From the NCBI GenBank assembly GCA_965242485.1, contig CBDESM010000003.1, positions 1,426,001-1,490,000 of the forward strand: a DNA stretch of 64,000 nt, given 5' to 3'. A program made the translations under genes and the position numbers. The notes below the pieces were generated by a model. The model was given only the letters and a program-made list of their open reading frames with translations. It searched no databases and was not told the origin of the DNA. Of this stretch, positions 1 through 9,067 are shown piece after piece; positions within the stretch are counted from its first letter, which is position 1; each line of letters begins with the position of its first letter. This DNA is from CBDESM01 sp965242485 (lineage in GTDB: Bacteria > Chloroflexota > Dehalococcoidia > Bin125).

Positions 1-635
1 TGGGCGAGCACGCCGGCGACCTGCTCTTCGGTCAGGTCGGCGGTGATGTCGGTGCGGATGAAGCCGGGCGCGACGAGGTTGGCGGTGATGCCGCGGGAGC
101 CGAGCTCGCGCGCGAGCGATTTGGTCATCCCCGCCAGCCCGGCCTTGGCGGCGGCGTAGTTGACCTGGCCGGCGTTGCCCATGATTCCGATCACGGAGCC
201 GATCGTGATGATCCGGCCCCAGCGGGCGCGCATCATCCCGCGCAGGCAGGCGCGCGTGACCAGGAAGGAGCCGGTCAGGTTGGTCGCGAGCACGGCGGCC
301 CAGTCGTCGTCCTTCATCCGCATCGCCAGCATGTCCTGCGTGATGCCGGCGTTGTTGACGAGGATCGCCGGCGCGTCGAGCCGTTCCTTGACCGCGTCGA
401 TCATCGCGACCACCTGTTCCGGGTCGGAGACGTCGGCCCGCACGGCGAATGCGCCGCGGCCGAGCGCGCGGATCGCCGCCGCCGCTTCTTCGGCGGCGGC
501 CTCCGAGCTCGCGTAGTTGACCGCGACGTCGGCCCCCTGCGCGGCGAGCTCCAGCGCGATCGCGCGGCCGATGCCGCGCGAAGCGCCGGTGACCAGCGCC
601 GTTTTGCCCTCGAGCGGGTGCTGCGGTTCCGTCAT
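1..635 (-). CDS. fabG: 3-oxoacyl-ACP reductase FabG (3' end outside window)
   Basis: NADPH-dependent reductase of the fatty-acid elongation cycle, a cytoplasmic classical short-chain dehydrogenase. Reading down from the ATG at 635, 211 codons are visible. They carry the Rossmann motif GASRGIG (residues 17-23), NNAG (94-97) and the catalytic set Ser147, Tyr160 and Lys164 in the order expected of the family. The C-terminal 30-40 residues lie beyond position 1. The gene diverges from amt, with 143 bases between the two starts. FabG is the best match because of the typical NVAPGFI-like segment near residue 188, but other SDR reductases share these motifs and the acyl carrier partner is inferred. 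Confidence 0.9.
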   Translation of the reverse strand, partial: MTEPQHPLEGKTALVTGASRGIGRAIALELAAQGADVAVNYASSEAAAEEAAAAIRALGRGAFAVRADVSDPEQVVAMIDAVKERLDAPAILVNNAGITQDMLAMRMKDDDWAAVLATNLTGSFLVTRACLRGMMRARWGRIITIGSVIGIMGNAGQVNYAAAKAGLAGMTKSLARELGSRGITANLVAPGFIRTDITADLTEEQVAGVLA

Positions 636-778
636 CGCCAGCCTCCAGTTGCGAGGCTACCAGCGCTCCGGCGGCCGGCGAATTCATATGGGCGTAACAT
701 CCCTCGCGACGGCGCTCGCGAAACTACGCGCAACTGGTCATCGCCCGCTCGGACGGCGGGCTCGCGGGGGAATGGCGC

Positions 779-2119
779 ATGGACGGACTCAACTCGGGCG
801 ACACTGCTTGGATCCTGGTTTCGGCGGCCTTGGTGCTGCTGATGACGCCGGGCTTGGCCTTCTTCTACTCCGGCTTGGTCCGCACCAAGAGCGCGGCCGC
901 GACGATCATGCAGTCGTTCATCATGATCGGCGTCGTCACCATCGTCTGGGTGCTGTGGGGCTACTCGCTCGCCTTCGGCAACGACGTCGGCGGCTTCGTC
1001 GGCGACCTGAGCAAGTTCGGGCTGCGCGGCGTCAACGGGGCGCTTTCCGGCAGCATCCCCGAGCTGGTCTTCATGGCCTTCCAGCTGATGTTCGCGATCA
1101 TCACGCCGGCGCTGATCACGGGTGCCTTCGTGGAGCGCATCCGCTTCAGCGCGCTGCTCGTCTTCACGGTCGCCTGGGTGACGCTGGTCTACGCGCCGCT
1201 CTGCCACTGGGTCTGGGCCGACGGCGGCTGGCTGCTCGACTTGGGCGCGGCCGACTTCGCCGGCGGCACGGTGGTCCACATCAACGCGGGCGCGGCCGCT
1301 TTGGCCGGCGCGCTCTTCGTCGGCCGCCGGCGCGACAGCGTGGCGGAGACCGACCCGCACGACATCTCGAAGGTCGTGCTGGGCACCGGGCTGCTCTGGT
1401 TCGGCTGGTTCGGCTTCAACGCCGGCTCGGCACTGGTCGCCGACGGCGGGGCCGCCAACGCCTTCGTGCAGACGCAGATTTCCGCCGCCTCGGCCGCCGT
1501 CGTCTGGACCTTGCTCCAGTGGAAGATCTCCGGCCATCCCTCGATCGTCGGCGCGGCCACCGGAGCCGTCGCCGGCCTCGTCGCCATCACGCCCGCGGCC
1601 GGGTTCGTCGGCGTGGTCGGCTGGGGCGACGGCTATCTCGACGCCTTCCCGTCCTTGCTCATCGGTGCCGGCGCCGCCGTGATCGGCTTCTATGCGATCC
1701 GCGCCTTCCACCGATTACACGACATGGACGACACGCTGGACGTCTTCGCCGTGCACGGGATGTGCGGGATCTGGGGCGCGCTCGCGACCGGCATCTTCGC
1801 CGAGCCGGTGATCGGGGGCGTGAGCGGGATCATCGACGGCTCCTTCGATCTGCTCTGGCGCCAGATCGTCGGCATCGTCGCCGCCTTCGCCTGGTCCGCG
1901 GCGCTTTCGATCGGCCTCTTCTGGCTGATCGGCAAGGTCATTCCACTGCGGGTCTCCGCCGCCGACGAGGTGCGCGGGCTCGACCAGAGCACGCACAACG
2001 AGCCGGCCTACCAGTTCGACGAGATCGGCTTCGGCTGGGCCGCGACCAGCGACAGCCACGAGGAGCCCGTCACCGGCTTCGAGGCCATCGCCAAGACGTT
2101 CGGCATCAAAGGGCGCTAG
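779..2119 (+). CDS. amt: Ammonium transporter Amt
   Basis: Inner-membrane ammonium channel/transporter of the Amt/MEP/Rh family, 446 aa, the usual length. About eleven hydrophobic spans are visible. The two pore histidines are present: His167 in the HINAGAAALAG stretch and His326 in AVHGMCGIWG. The start at 779 is preceded by GGGGGA at a good distance; the ATG at 772 is in another frame. The C-terminal cytoplasmic tail (from about residue 385) is long and hydrophilic, as needed for contact with P-II. The P-II gene follows after 30 bases on the same strand, the classic amt-glnK arrangement, so the pair probably controls ammonium uptake under nitrogen limitation. Confidence 0.96.
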   Translation: MDGLNSGDTAWILVSAALVLLMTPGLAFFYSGLVRTKSAAATIMQSFIMIGVVTIVWVLWGYSLAFGNDVGGFVGDLSKFGLRGVNGALSGSIPELVFMAFQLMFAIITPALITGAFVERIRFSALLVFTVAWVTLVYAPLCHWVWADGGWLLDLGAADFAGGTVVHINAGAAALAGALFVGRRRDSVAETDPHDISKVVLGTGLLWFGWFGFNAGSALVADGGAANAFVQTQISAASAAVVWTLLQWKISGHPSIVGAATGAVAGLVAITPAAGFVGVVGWGDGYLDAFPSLLIGAGAAVIGFYAIRAFHRLHDMDDTLDVFAVHGMCGIWGALATGIFAEPVIGGVSGIIDGSFDLLWRQIVGIVAAFAWSAALSIGLFWLIGKVIPLRVSAADEVRGLDQSTHNEPAYQFDEIGFGWAATSDSHEEPVTGFEAIAKTFGIKGR

Positions 2120-2149
2120 CGCGCAGGGAAGCTGGAGAAGGGGCGCGAC

Positions 2150-2578
2150 ATGCCAGTCATGAAGAAAGTCGAGGCGATCATCCGCCCGGAGGCGCTCGAG
2201 GGCGTCAAGGAAGCGCTGATCGCGATCGGCATCACCGGGATGCACTTCGAGAACGTGGTCGGCCACGGCAGCCAAGGCGGGATCGAGCGCGAGGGCCGCG
2301 CCGGCCAGACCTACCGCGTCGACATGATCGCCAAGGTCAAGGTCACCACCGTGGTCAGCGACTTCAACGTCGACCCGGCGATCGAGGCGATCTCCGGCAT
2401 CGCCCGCAGCGGGCGCTTCGGCGACGGGAAGATCTTCGTCAGCGACGTGCAGGACGCCTACCGCGTCCGCACCGGCGAGCGCGGCTCCGACGTGCTCGAG
2501 AACTCCGACCACCCGGAGGAGCTCGACTACACGCCGCACTTCGAGGACATCCCCGAACACGCCAACGCCGAAGCCTGA
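2150..2578 (+). CDS. glnK: P-II nitrogen regulatory protein
   Basis: Small trimeric signal protein that binds ATP/ADP and 2-oxoglutarate and gates Amt or other nitrogen targets. It has 142 aa, against about 112 in typical family members. The ATG at 2150 is preceded by GGAGAAGGGG. The T-loop lies at about residues 38-58: Gln42 matches the 2-oxoglutarate/Mg glutamine and Tyr55 aligns with the modifiable Tyr51, with one extra residue inserted before it. The basic residues of the E. coli loop (Arg38, Lys40) are Ser41 and Gly43 here. The GDGKIF nucleotide loop is at 91-96. After RTGE (107-110) there is an unusual acidic tail of about 32 residues. Linkage to amt supports a GlnK role. Confidence 0.92.
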   Translation: MPVMKKVEAIIRPEALEGVKEALIAIGITGMHFENVVGHGSQGGIEREGRAGQTYRVDMIAKVKVTTVVSDFNVDPAIEAISGIARSGRFGDGKIFVSDVQDAYRVRTGERGSDVLENSDHPEELDYTPHFEDIPEHANAEA

Positions 2579-2615
2579 GCGCGGGACCGCGACACGGCAC
2601 CCGCGAGGGCGTCGC

Positions 2616-5090
2616 TCAGAAGATCGCCTGCTCGACCAGCAGCTCGACGTAGCGCTCGTCGTCGACGCCCCACTCGCCCTTGATCACGGCTTCGTTGTGC
2701 TCGCCCAGCCCGGGCGAGGGCCGCGTCCCCAGCCGCGCGCCGTTCCAGGTGAACGGCTGGTGCTGGACCATGAACGGCACCTCGCCGCGCTGGAAGCGGA
2801 AGAAGAGCGATTCTGCGCCGTCGTCGCCCTCGACCATGTCGGCCGCGGTCTCGACCGGCGACGCCGGCACGCCCCGCGCCTGCAGCAGCTCCGCCGCCTC
2901 CCAGCGATCGCGCGCGGCGGACCACTCCGAGACCGCCGCTTCGATCTCGTCCTCCGCCGCCTTGCGGCCGGCCAGCGTCCGCAGGTCGCCGCGCCGCGCC
3001 AAATCGTCGCGGCCGATGAGTTCACATAACGCGGTCCAGTCGGAGTCGTCCCGCACGGCCAGCGCGAGCCATTCGTCCTCGCCGGCGGCGGGGAACAGTC
3101 CGTGCGGCGCGAACTCCATCGAGCGGTTGCCGATCCGCGGCGCGTCGGCGCCGTTGGCCAGCGCGTCGATCAGCTCGTGGTCGAGCAGGTGCACCGCAGC
3201 TTCGTATTGCGCGATCTCGAGCCGCTCGCCCTCGCCCGTCCGCGCGCGCCGGATCAGCGCCGCCATGATCAGCGAGGCCGCGATCGGGCAGAGCGTGAAG
3301 TCGGTGTGCAGCGTGCCGATCCCGATCGGCGCGCGGTCGGCGCGGCCCGTGTGCCCGGCGACGCCGGAGAGCGCCGTGACCCCGTTGCCGATGCCGCGCC
3401 AGCCGCGCTTGGGCCCGCTCTCGCCCATCACGGGGAACGAGGCGTAGATCAGGTCGGGCTTGATCGCGCGCAATTCGTCCCAGCCGAGCCTGAACTTCTC
3501 CATCGCGCCGGGCGCGAAATTGTTGGTCACGATGTCGAAGCGCGGCAGTACTTTCCGGATCAATTCAAGCGCGCCGGGCGCGTGCAGGTTCAGCGTGACG
3601 CTGCGCTTGTCCGTATTGGTGTCGTTGAAGAACGCGCCCGTGTCGATCGTGAAGCCCTCGGGCGGGTGCGAGAACTCGCGCACGCTGTCGAGCCCCGAGG
3701 CGGATTCGATCTTGATCACGTCCGCGCCCAGGTTGGCGAGCATCTCGGTCACCAGCGGCCCCGCCGCCATCCAGCAGAAATCGAGCACGCGCACGCCGGC
3801 CAGCGGCAATTCCCCGCGCGCCATCGGCTCCAGCGGCGCGGAGATGGCGGCATCGCGCTCCGGCGCCTCGAGCGTTCCGTGCGCGCCGAGCGCCGGCGCC
3901 GGTCGCGCCTCCGGCTCCCAGGCCGATGATCGGTAGGGGCTGCGCGGCAGCGAGATCGCCGCATCCAGCTGCGGGTGCGCGACCTCGCGGAAGAACCCGC
4001 GCTCGTGCAGGTGCTCGTCGGCCGCGATGTCGGCGGCGGTCTGCACCGGCAGGCCCAGGTCGCCGTTGCCCTGCGCCCGCTCGACCAGCGCGTCGCGCTC
4101 CTGCGCCGCGCAGAATTCGGCCGTGAACTGCTGCATCTCCCGCCTGTGCGCGACGCGGTGCGCCTGATCCGTCCAAGGCTCGCCGAGCAGCGTCTCGTCG
4201 CCCGTCACCTCCGCGTACCACTTCGGGAAGGCGTCCCAGCCCGTGTTGGTGGGCGCCTGCATGTAGGTCACCCAGCGGTCGTCGCCGGTGCGGTAGGTGA
4301 CGCCCGGGGTGTCGATGAAGACGACCTCGCCGTCCTCGAACCGGCCCTGCTCGAACGCGCCGAAACCGGAGCCGACGACGGGGTAGCGCAGCCCGCCCGT
4401 GCCGGTCCGCTCGGCGACCATCCCGTGCCAGAGGTAGAGGTTGGGGTTGGCCGCCTGGATGATCGTCGAGATCACCGCCTCCTGCAGCGAGAGCTCGCCG
4501 CGCACCGGCCCGCCGCCGCGCAACCGCTGGAAAATCGCGGCGACCGCGGCCGCGACGGCGAGGTAGGAGGCCTGCTTGTAGCCCAGTTTGCCGGCCGGAT
4601 AATCGGGCGGCAGGTCGGGGAAGCCGTTGCAGGGCAGCTGCCCGCCGGCCGCCATCGCCGTCAGGTCGGTCGCCGGCGCGCCCGGGTCGCCGCCGCGGCG
4701 GAAGACGATGTCGACCAAGCTCGGCGCGCCCGCATCGCCCCGCTCGGCCGCCGCGCCCAGCCGTTCGCAGACGGCGCGCGCGTGCGCGTTCTTGGCCAGC
4801 GGCGCGATCACGACGTCCGCCGGCCCGGCCAGCCGCTCGATCTCCCGCCAAGCCGCCTCCGAGCCGAGATCGAGCGCGACCGACTCCTTGCCCTGGTTGT
4901 AGAGCAGGTGCCGCAGCGCCCGCTCGCCGCCCGCCTCATCGCCCAGCCACGGCCCCGCCGTGCGCACGTAATCCCCGCCCGCGTCCTCGACCCGGATCAC
5001 GCGCGCGCCGAGATCTGCGAGGTAGCGCCCCGCGACGATCAGCAACTCGTCCGCGAGGTCGAGGATCAGCGCCCCCTCCAGCGGCCGCAT
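2616..5090 (-). CDS. CaiB/BaiF family CoA transferase, fused tandem domains
   Basis: Family III CoA transferase of 824 aa, twice the usual length because two CaiB-like domains are fused (about residues 1-400 and 420-824). Family members move CoA between carboxylic acids. The C-terminal half begins with a clear LAGVRVLDF motif and has an Asp near residue 595 (in the TLHTDFT stretch) where the catalytic aspartate is expected. In the N-terminal half the matching stretch reads KLGYKQASY, with no aspartate, so that half may be structural. The start is the ATG at 5090, which shares its A with the TGA of the upstream cyclase-family gene. The pair is therefore probably co-translated, and the substrate may be the acid made or used by that enzyme. 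The substrate is unknown. Confidence 0.88.
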   Translation of the reverse strand: MRPLEGALILDLADELLIVAGRYLADLGARVIRVEDAGGDYVRTAGPWLGDEAGGERALRHLLYNQGKESVALDLGSEAAWREIERLAGPADVVIAPLAKNAHARAVCERLGAAAERGDAGAPSLVDIVFRRGGDPGAPATDLTAMAAGGQLPCNGFPDLPPDYPAGKLGYKQASYLAVAAAVAAIFQRLRGGGPVRGELSLQEAVISTIIQAANPNLYLWHGMVAERTGTGGLRYPVVGSGFGAFEQGRFEDGEVVFIDTPGVTYRTGDDRWVTYMQAPTNTGWDAFPKWYAEVTGDETLLGEPWTDQAHRVAHRREMQQFTAEFCAAQERDALVERAQGNGDLGLPVQTAADIAADEHLHERGFFREVAHPQLDAAISLPRSPYRSSAWEPEARPAPALGAHGTLEAPERDAAISAPLEPMARGELPLAGVRVLDFCWMAAGPLVTEMLANLGADVIKIESASGLDSVREFSHPPEGFTIDTGAFFNDTNTDKRSVTLNLHAPGALELIRKVLPRFDIVTNNFAPGAMEKFRLGWDELRAIKPDLIYASFPVMGESGPKRGWRGIGNGVTALSGVAGHTGRADRAPIGIGTLHTDFTLCPIAASLIMAALIRRARTGEGERLEIAQYEAAVHLLDHELIDALANGADAPRIGNRSMEFAPHGLFPAAGEDEWLALAVRDDSDWTALCELIGRDDLARRGDLRTLAGRKAAEDEIEAAVSEWSAARDRWEAAELLQARGVPASPVETAADMVEGDDGAESLFFRFQRGEVPFMVQHQPFTWNGARLGTRPSPGLGEHNEAVIKGEWGVDDERYVELLVEQAIF

Positions 5091-6025
5091 CAGAACAGCG
5101 CAATCGGGTTGATCGGCGAGGCCGTCCCGCCGGCGAGCCGCAGCGGCGCGATCGTCAGCAGGAACTCCCAGCGCCCGCGCTCGGCGCAGGCGCTCCCCAG
5201 CGGGCCCAGCCGCGCGTTGTCGATCAAGTGCACGCCCATGTAGGTGATGATCACGTGGTGGATCGGCAGCGGCGAGCCCTCGACGCCGCTCGGAATCACG
5301 TCCGACACGCCGTCGCAGCCGAGGATCGCGACCTCCCGTTCGTGCAGCCAAGGCAGCGTCTCGATCTTCAGCCCGGCCAGCCCCTCGAACGGCGGCCATG
5401 CGCCCTCCGCCTCGCGCCGCGTGTCGCGCCCCGTCCGGATCAGCAGGATGTCGCCGCTGCGCACCTGCACCTCTTGACGCGCTTCCGCCGCCTCCAGATC
5501 GTCCACGCCGATCGGCGCGCCCGGCTCCAGCCAATCGACGCCCTTCAGCGCCGCGATGTCGAGCAGCACGCCGCGCGCCGCGATCCCGTCCTCGCCCGCC
5601 AAAATCGAGTTGCGCAGCGCGCCCGTGCTCCGCACTTCCGAGGCGTCGAACCCGTTGTACATCTTGCCGTCGTCGAGGATGTGGCAGAGCGCGTCCAAGT
5701 GCGTGTTGGCCATCCCGTGCGGCGCGATCGCGAAGTAGTCGCCGGTCGATTGCAGCCCGCGGATGCGCCCCTGATCGATCGCGTCGCCCGCGCCCGTCAT
5801 CATGTGCATCACCGGCGTCGGGTTGTCCGGCGCCGGCGTCTTGGCCAGCTCCAGCGCGCAGGAGACGGTCACCCCCTCCCGCACCAGCGCCGCCGCGGCC
5901 GCCGTCGCCTCCGGCGTGATGAAATTCAGTGCCCCGCGCTCATCCTCCGCCCCCCAGCGCCCCCAATTCGACACCTGCCGTGCCAGCGTCTCCACATCCG
6001 CCCGCGTCCCCTGCGATTCCGCCAT
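5090..6025 (-). CDS. Cyclase-family metal-dependent hydrolase
   Basis: A 311-aa member of the putative cyclase/kynurenine formamidase-like family (PF04199 type), cytoplasmic with no signal peptide. The metal-binding signature is visible at residues 103-115: His103, then THLDALCH with His109, Asp111 and His115. A second conserved patch, PIHHVI, occurs in the C-terminal third. Such enzymes hydrolyse amides or lactones of small acids; the substrate cannot be read here. It is the first gene of a two-gene unit whose stop overlaps the start of the CoA transferase. That suggests the product acid is activated or exchanged as a CoA thioester. Confidence 0.87.
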   Translation of the reverse strand: MAESQGTRADVETLARQVSNWGRWGAEDERGALNFITPEATAAAAALVREGVTVSCALELAKTPAPDNPTPVMHMMTGAGDAIDQGRIRGLQSTGDYFAIAPHGMANTHLDALCHILDDGKMYNGFDASEVRSTGALRNSILAGEDGIAARGVLLDIAALKGVDWLEPGAPIGVDDLEAAEARQEVQVRSGDILLIRTGRDTRREAEGAWPPFEGLAGLKIETLPWLHEREVAILGCDGVSDVIPSGVEGSPLPIHHVIITYMGVHLIDNARLGPLGSACAERGRWEFLLTIAPLRLAGGTASPINPIALF

Positions 6026-6213
6026 GACCAGCTCCTTCCCCTGCCCGCGCAGTATGCCAATCCATCACCGCCCCTGCTACTACCCATGCACCGTTTCACC
6101 GAAGCAGCTGGCGCCGAGCGACGCGTGTGGTCAGAAAAAAAGTCGATGTCGGCGGCGGGTTCGTCAAGCTCGCTCGCCCGGCAGAGCGGTCTGAACCTCC
6201 GCGGTCAGCGCGA
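6026..6213. other. Intergenic region
   Basis: These 188 bases lie between the cyclase-family gene and the coiled-coil gene. They contain a run of seven A on the plus strand near 6135, seen as T on the transcribed minus strand, but I find no convincing hairpin before it. It could be a weak terminator for the 6214-6861 gene or part of the promoter for the gene downstream. I see no open reading frame worth calling. Confidence 0.4.
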
Positions 6214-6861
6214 TCAGTCGCGGCCCTGGCGGCGGAAGAGGCGGGAGAGGCCGGCTGGTTCGGGGACGGCTTGGGCGGCGGCTAGCTCGCGCTGGAGTTG
6301 TTCGAGTTCCTGTTGCTGGCGGTTTTGTTCCTTGCGGGATGCTTCCGTCTGCTCCGCCAGTTGCTTTTCCAGGTCCTGCACGCGCCGGTCGAGTTTCGAG
6401 GCGCGCGCGGCGTGCTCCTCGCCGGTTTTCCGCGCGGCCTCGGCCGATGCGTGCGCCTCCGCGAGCTGCTTGCGCGTCTTTTCCGCTTCGGCATTCGCCG
6501 CCGTCGCCGCGGCTGCGGCCTCCGTAATCCTCGCTTCGGCCCGCGCTGCCGCTTCGTCGATCCTGCCTTCCGCCGCTTCCAGGCGGGCGTGCAGATCGTC
6601 CAGTGCGGCCGTCGCTTGGCGGTGGCCCTCGATCTCGGCGAGCAGCTCGTCCCGCTGCTTGGCGACCGGGTCCAGATCGGCGCGCGCCTTGGCCAGCAGA
6701 TCGGCGAGGTTCTGCGCGTGCTCCTGCATCCGCTGCTGCTGCTCGGCGGCTTCCCGCGCGCGGGCCTCGTAGGCGTCGGCGCGCGTGACGGCGGCGCGGC
6801 GGTCGGCCTCGGCCTTCGCCGCCTGCTCGCGCAGCTGCCGCAGCTGTTCCGGCAGCGCCAT
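6214..6861 (-). CDS. Predicted coiled-coil protein
   Basis: A 215-aa protein of unknown function. Almost the whole length (residues 5-195) is rich in Ala, Glu, Gln, Lys and Arg with heptad-like spacing and no Gly or Pro breaks, so a long coiled coil is expected. The short tail (about 198-215) contains Pro and a basic RLFRRQGRD end. There is no signal peptide or membrane span. It lies 7 bases downstream of the isocitrate dehydrogenase gene on the same strand and is probably co-transcribed with it. It resembles generic SMC-like or structural coiled-coil proteins only through composition, so no function is assigned. Confidence 0.75.
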   Translation of the reverse strand: MALPEQLRQLREQAAKAEADRRAAVTRADAYEARAREAAEQQQRMQEHAQNLADLLAKARADLDPVAKQRDELLAEIEGHRQATAALDDLHARLEAAEGRIDEAAARAEARITEAAAAATAANAEAEKTRKQLAEAHASAEAARKTGEEHAARASKLDRRVQDLEKQLAEQTEASRKEQNRQQQELEQLQRELAAAQAVPEPAGLSRLFRRQGRD

Positions 6862-6868
6862 CTCGGCG

Positions 6869-8086
6869 TCAGCCCGCGCCGGCGCGGACCTGCTCCAGCG
6901 CCTCGTTCCAGCGCGATTCGAGCGTCGAATCGCGCACCGTGTCGACCACGTAGTCGCCGAACTCCGCCGTCGTCGCGCCCGTGTCGCGCCCGGTCATCAC
7001 CAGCTTCTTCTCGTACTGCCCGCAGAGGTCCATCGCCTGGTCCAGCTTGGCGCCGGCCTCCGGGAAGCCGATGTGGCCGAGCAGCAGCGCGCCCGCGCGC
7101 AGCATCGAGGAGGGGTCGGCGTAGATGTCGCGGCCCTCGCGCACCATCCGCGGCGCCGAGCCGTGGATCGCCTCGAACATCGCCGTCTTGGTGCCGATGT
7201 TGGCCGCGCCGGCCGTGCCCACGCCGCCTTGGAACTCGGCCGCCTCGTCGGTCAGGATGTCGCCGTAGAGGTTCGGCAGCGCGAAGACCTCGAAGTTGGT
7301 CCGCCGCTTCGGGTCGACCAGCTTCGCCGTCATGATGTCGATGTACCAGCCCTCCCACTCGATCTCCGGGTAGTCCTCCGCCACCTTGCGGGCCGCGTCG
7401 AGGAACGCGCCGTCGGTCGTCTTGACCACGTTGGCCTTGGTCACGACGGTCACGCTCTTCTTGCCGTTGCGCTTGGCGAACTCGAAGGCGGCGCGGATGA
7501 TCCGCTCGCTGCCCGGGTCCGAGAGCACCTTGAAGTCGACGTTGAGGTCGCCGAAGCGCAGCCCCTGCGAGCCGGTCGCGTAGACGTCCTCCGTGTTCTC
7601 GCGGAAGAAGGTCCAGTCGATCCCCTCGGCCGGCACGCGCACGGGGCGCACGTTGGCGTAGAGGTCGAGCACCTTGCGCATCGCCACGTTGGCCGACTCG
7701 ATGTTGGGCCAGCCGTCGCCCTGTTCCGGCGTCGTCGTCGGCCCCTTCAGGGTCACGTCGCACTCGTTGATCTCGGCCAGCACCTCGTCGGGGATCGCTT
7801 GGAGAACCTCGGCCCGGCGCTCGATCGTCAGCCCGTCGATGGTGCGGAACTTGACCCGCCCGGAGGCGACCTGATCGGCCAGGATCTCCTCCAGCACGCG
7901 CTGCGATTCGCGGGCGATCGAGGGCCCGATCCCGTCGCCGCCGAGCACGCCGATGGTGATCGAATCGAGCGCCGAGAAGTCGGTCGGCTCGCCCTCCGAC
8001 TTGATCGCGTCGACCCGCGCCTGCTGCTCGCGCATCAGCTGCGTGAAATGCGAGGCGGCCTGCTCAAGGGAATCCACATCGGGCAT
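6869..8086 (-). CDS. icd: Isocitrate dehydrogenase (isocitrate/isopropylmalate dehydrogenase family)
   Basis: Decarboxylating dehydrogenase of the TCA cycle, converting isocitrate to 2-oxoglutarate; 405 aa, near the normal length. The substrate-binding pattern S-x-N-x-x-x-R (Ser131, Asn133, Arg137), Arg147 in ANVRPVR and Arg162 in FREN favour isocitrate over isopropylmalate. The family signature with NLYGDILTDEAAEFQGG lies at about 272-288, and the Lys of the TKAN motif is near 217. The first 40 residues form a helical N-terminal extension. I cannot settle NAD versus NADP use from the sequence. The isocitrate lyase and malate synthase genes about 13 kb away suggest this enzyme sits at the TCA/glyoxylate branch point. 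Confidence 0.9.
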   Translation of the reverse strand: MPDVDSLEQAASHFTQLMREQQARVDAIKSEGEPTDFSALDSITIGVLGGDGIGPSIARESQRVLEEILADQVASGRVKFRTIDGLTIERRAEVLQAIPDEVLAEINECDVTLKGPTTTPEQGDGWPNIESANVAMRKVLDLYANVRPVRVPAEGIDWTFFRENTEDVYATGSQGLRFGDLNVDFKVLSDPGSERIIRAAFEFAKRNGKKSVTVVTKANVVKTTDGAFLDAARKVAEDYPEIEWEGWYIDIMTAKLVDPKRRTNFEVFALPNLYGDILTDEAAEFQGGVGTAGAANIGTKTAMFEAIHGSAPRMVREGRDIYADPSSMLRAGALLLGHIGFPEAGAKLDQAMDLCGQYEKKLVMTGRDTGATTAEFGDYVVDTVRDSTLESRWNEALEQVRAGAG

Positions 8087-8182
8087 CGGCGTCCTCCAGT
8101 TTCAGGCGTGCCGAGCGGCACAGCAGCGCGAGGGATGCCCCCCGCCCCAGCGCCCGCATAATACCCGCACCTCGCGGGCTGC

Positions 8183-9067
8183 TTACCCGCCCCCGCCCGC
8201 GCCGCGCGCGAGCCAGCGGACGCGGTCGCCCTCCCAGCCGATCACGTCGGACTCGCCGTCGCGCAAGAGCACGCGGAGGCTGCCGTGGTCGCCGCCGCCG
8301 ACGTTCACGATGACGACGCCGATGATCGTGCTGAGCAGGAACGCGCTGCCGTCCGGATTCCAAATTGGCTGCTCGGCGCTGCCGATCGGGATGATGTGGG
8401 CGTTGAAGCCGCCTTGATGCAGGATCGTCCGCTGCGGCTCGATGTTCACCACCCAGCGCCCGGTAGGCGATCTCCAGTGCCGCTCCGGTTCCGGCCGCGA
8501 TTCCGCCGGGCCGGCGATGCGGACCAAGTCGATCCCGCCGGAGCGCTGATTGATCGAATAGACGGCCGAAACATCGGCGCGGGGACGCTCGATGGCGGCG
8601 ATCCAATCACCGGACGGCGATTCCAAGAGAATGTGCTCGAACCCCCGATCCGGGAGCATCAAGTCGCCGTCGCGATGCAGCCCGTCGGCATCGACGCTGA
8701 ACTCGCCGGCGACGCCCGGATAGCCATCGGGTCGGCCCGCTCCGACCGCTTCAGACGCCAAGTCTCCGGCCAAGTACAACTTGCCGCTCGCGGGATCGCC
8801 GGCAACGACCGACTCGCCCTCCCAAGTCAGCGCGCGGAAGATCAGCAGTTCCGTCCCCCGCGTCCAGCCGATCGGCTCCGCCGGGCGGCCGACCCATTCA
8901 ACCGCAACCTCTCCTTCGGCGTCGAAGACCCGGATGAACGCCGGCCTCCCATCCACGCCTTGGAATTCCGCCGGCGCGAGCTGAAGTTCGCCTTCGCCGC
9001 AACTGGCAGCGGTTGCCAAGGCCGCGACCAGAGCCGCGGCGCACAAGGCGAATCTCACGCTATTCAT
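8183..9067 (-). CDS. Predicted lipoprotein with propeller-like repeats (copy 2)
   Basis: A 294-aa exported protein. The ATG at 9067 opens a signal peptide ending in the lipobox-like ATAASC (Cys near residue 23), so it is likely anchored outside the membrane. The mature part has repeated blade-like segments such as SPSGDW, SPTGRW and NPDGSA, as in TolB/WD40-type beta-propellers. It is a clear paralogue of the gene just upstream, which has SPSGKW and SPDGRW at equivalent places, and the two overlap by 8 bases. The long frame continuing upstream of 9067 is only the shadow of that neighbour. The function is unknown; sensing or binding outside the cell is possible. Confidence 0.8.
   Translation of the reverse strand: MNSVRFALCAAALVAALATAASCGEGELQLAPAEFQGVDGRPAFIRVFDAEGEVAVEWVGRPAEPIGWTRGTELLIFRALTWEGESVVAGDPASGKLYLAGDLASEAVGAGRPDGYPGVAGEFSVDADGLHRDGDLMLPDRGFEHILLESPSGDWIAAIERPRADVSAVYSINQRSGGIDLVRIAGPAESRPEPERHWRSPTGRWVVNIEPQRTILHQGGFNAHIIPIGSAEQPIWNPDGSAFLLSTIIGVVIVNVGGGDHGSLRVLLRDGESDVIGWEGDRVRWLARGAGGGG

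Noticed and set aside
2150..2578. Loss of the modifiable tyrosine in the P-II T-loop
   Set aside because: A first alignment without gaps suggested loss, but allowing one inserted residue places Tyr55 exactly on Tyr51 (QTYRVDM against AEYMVDF).
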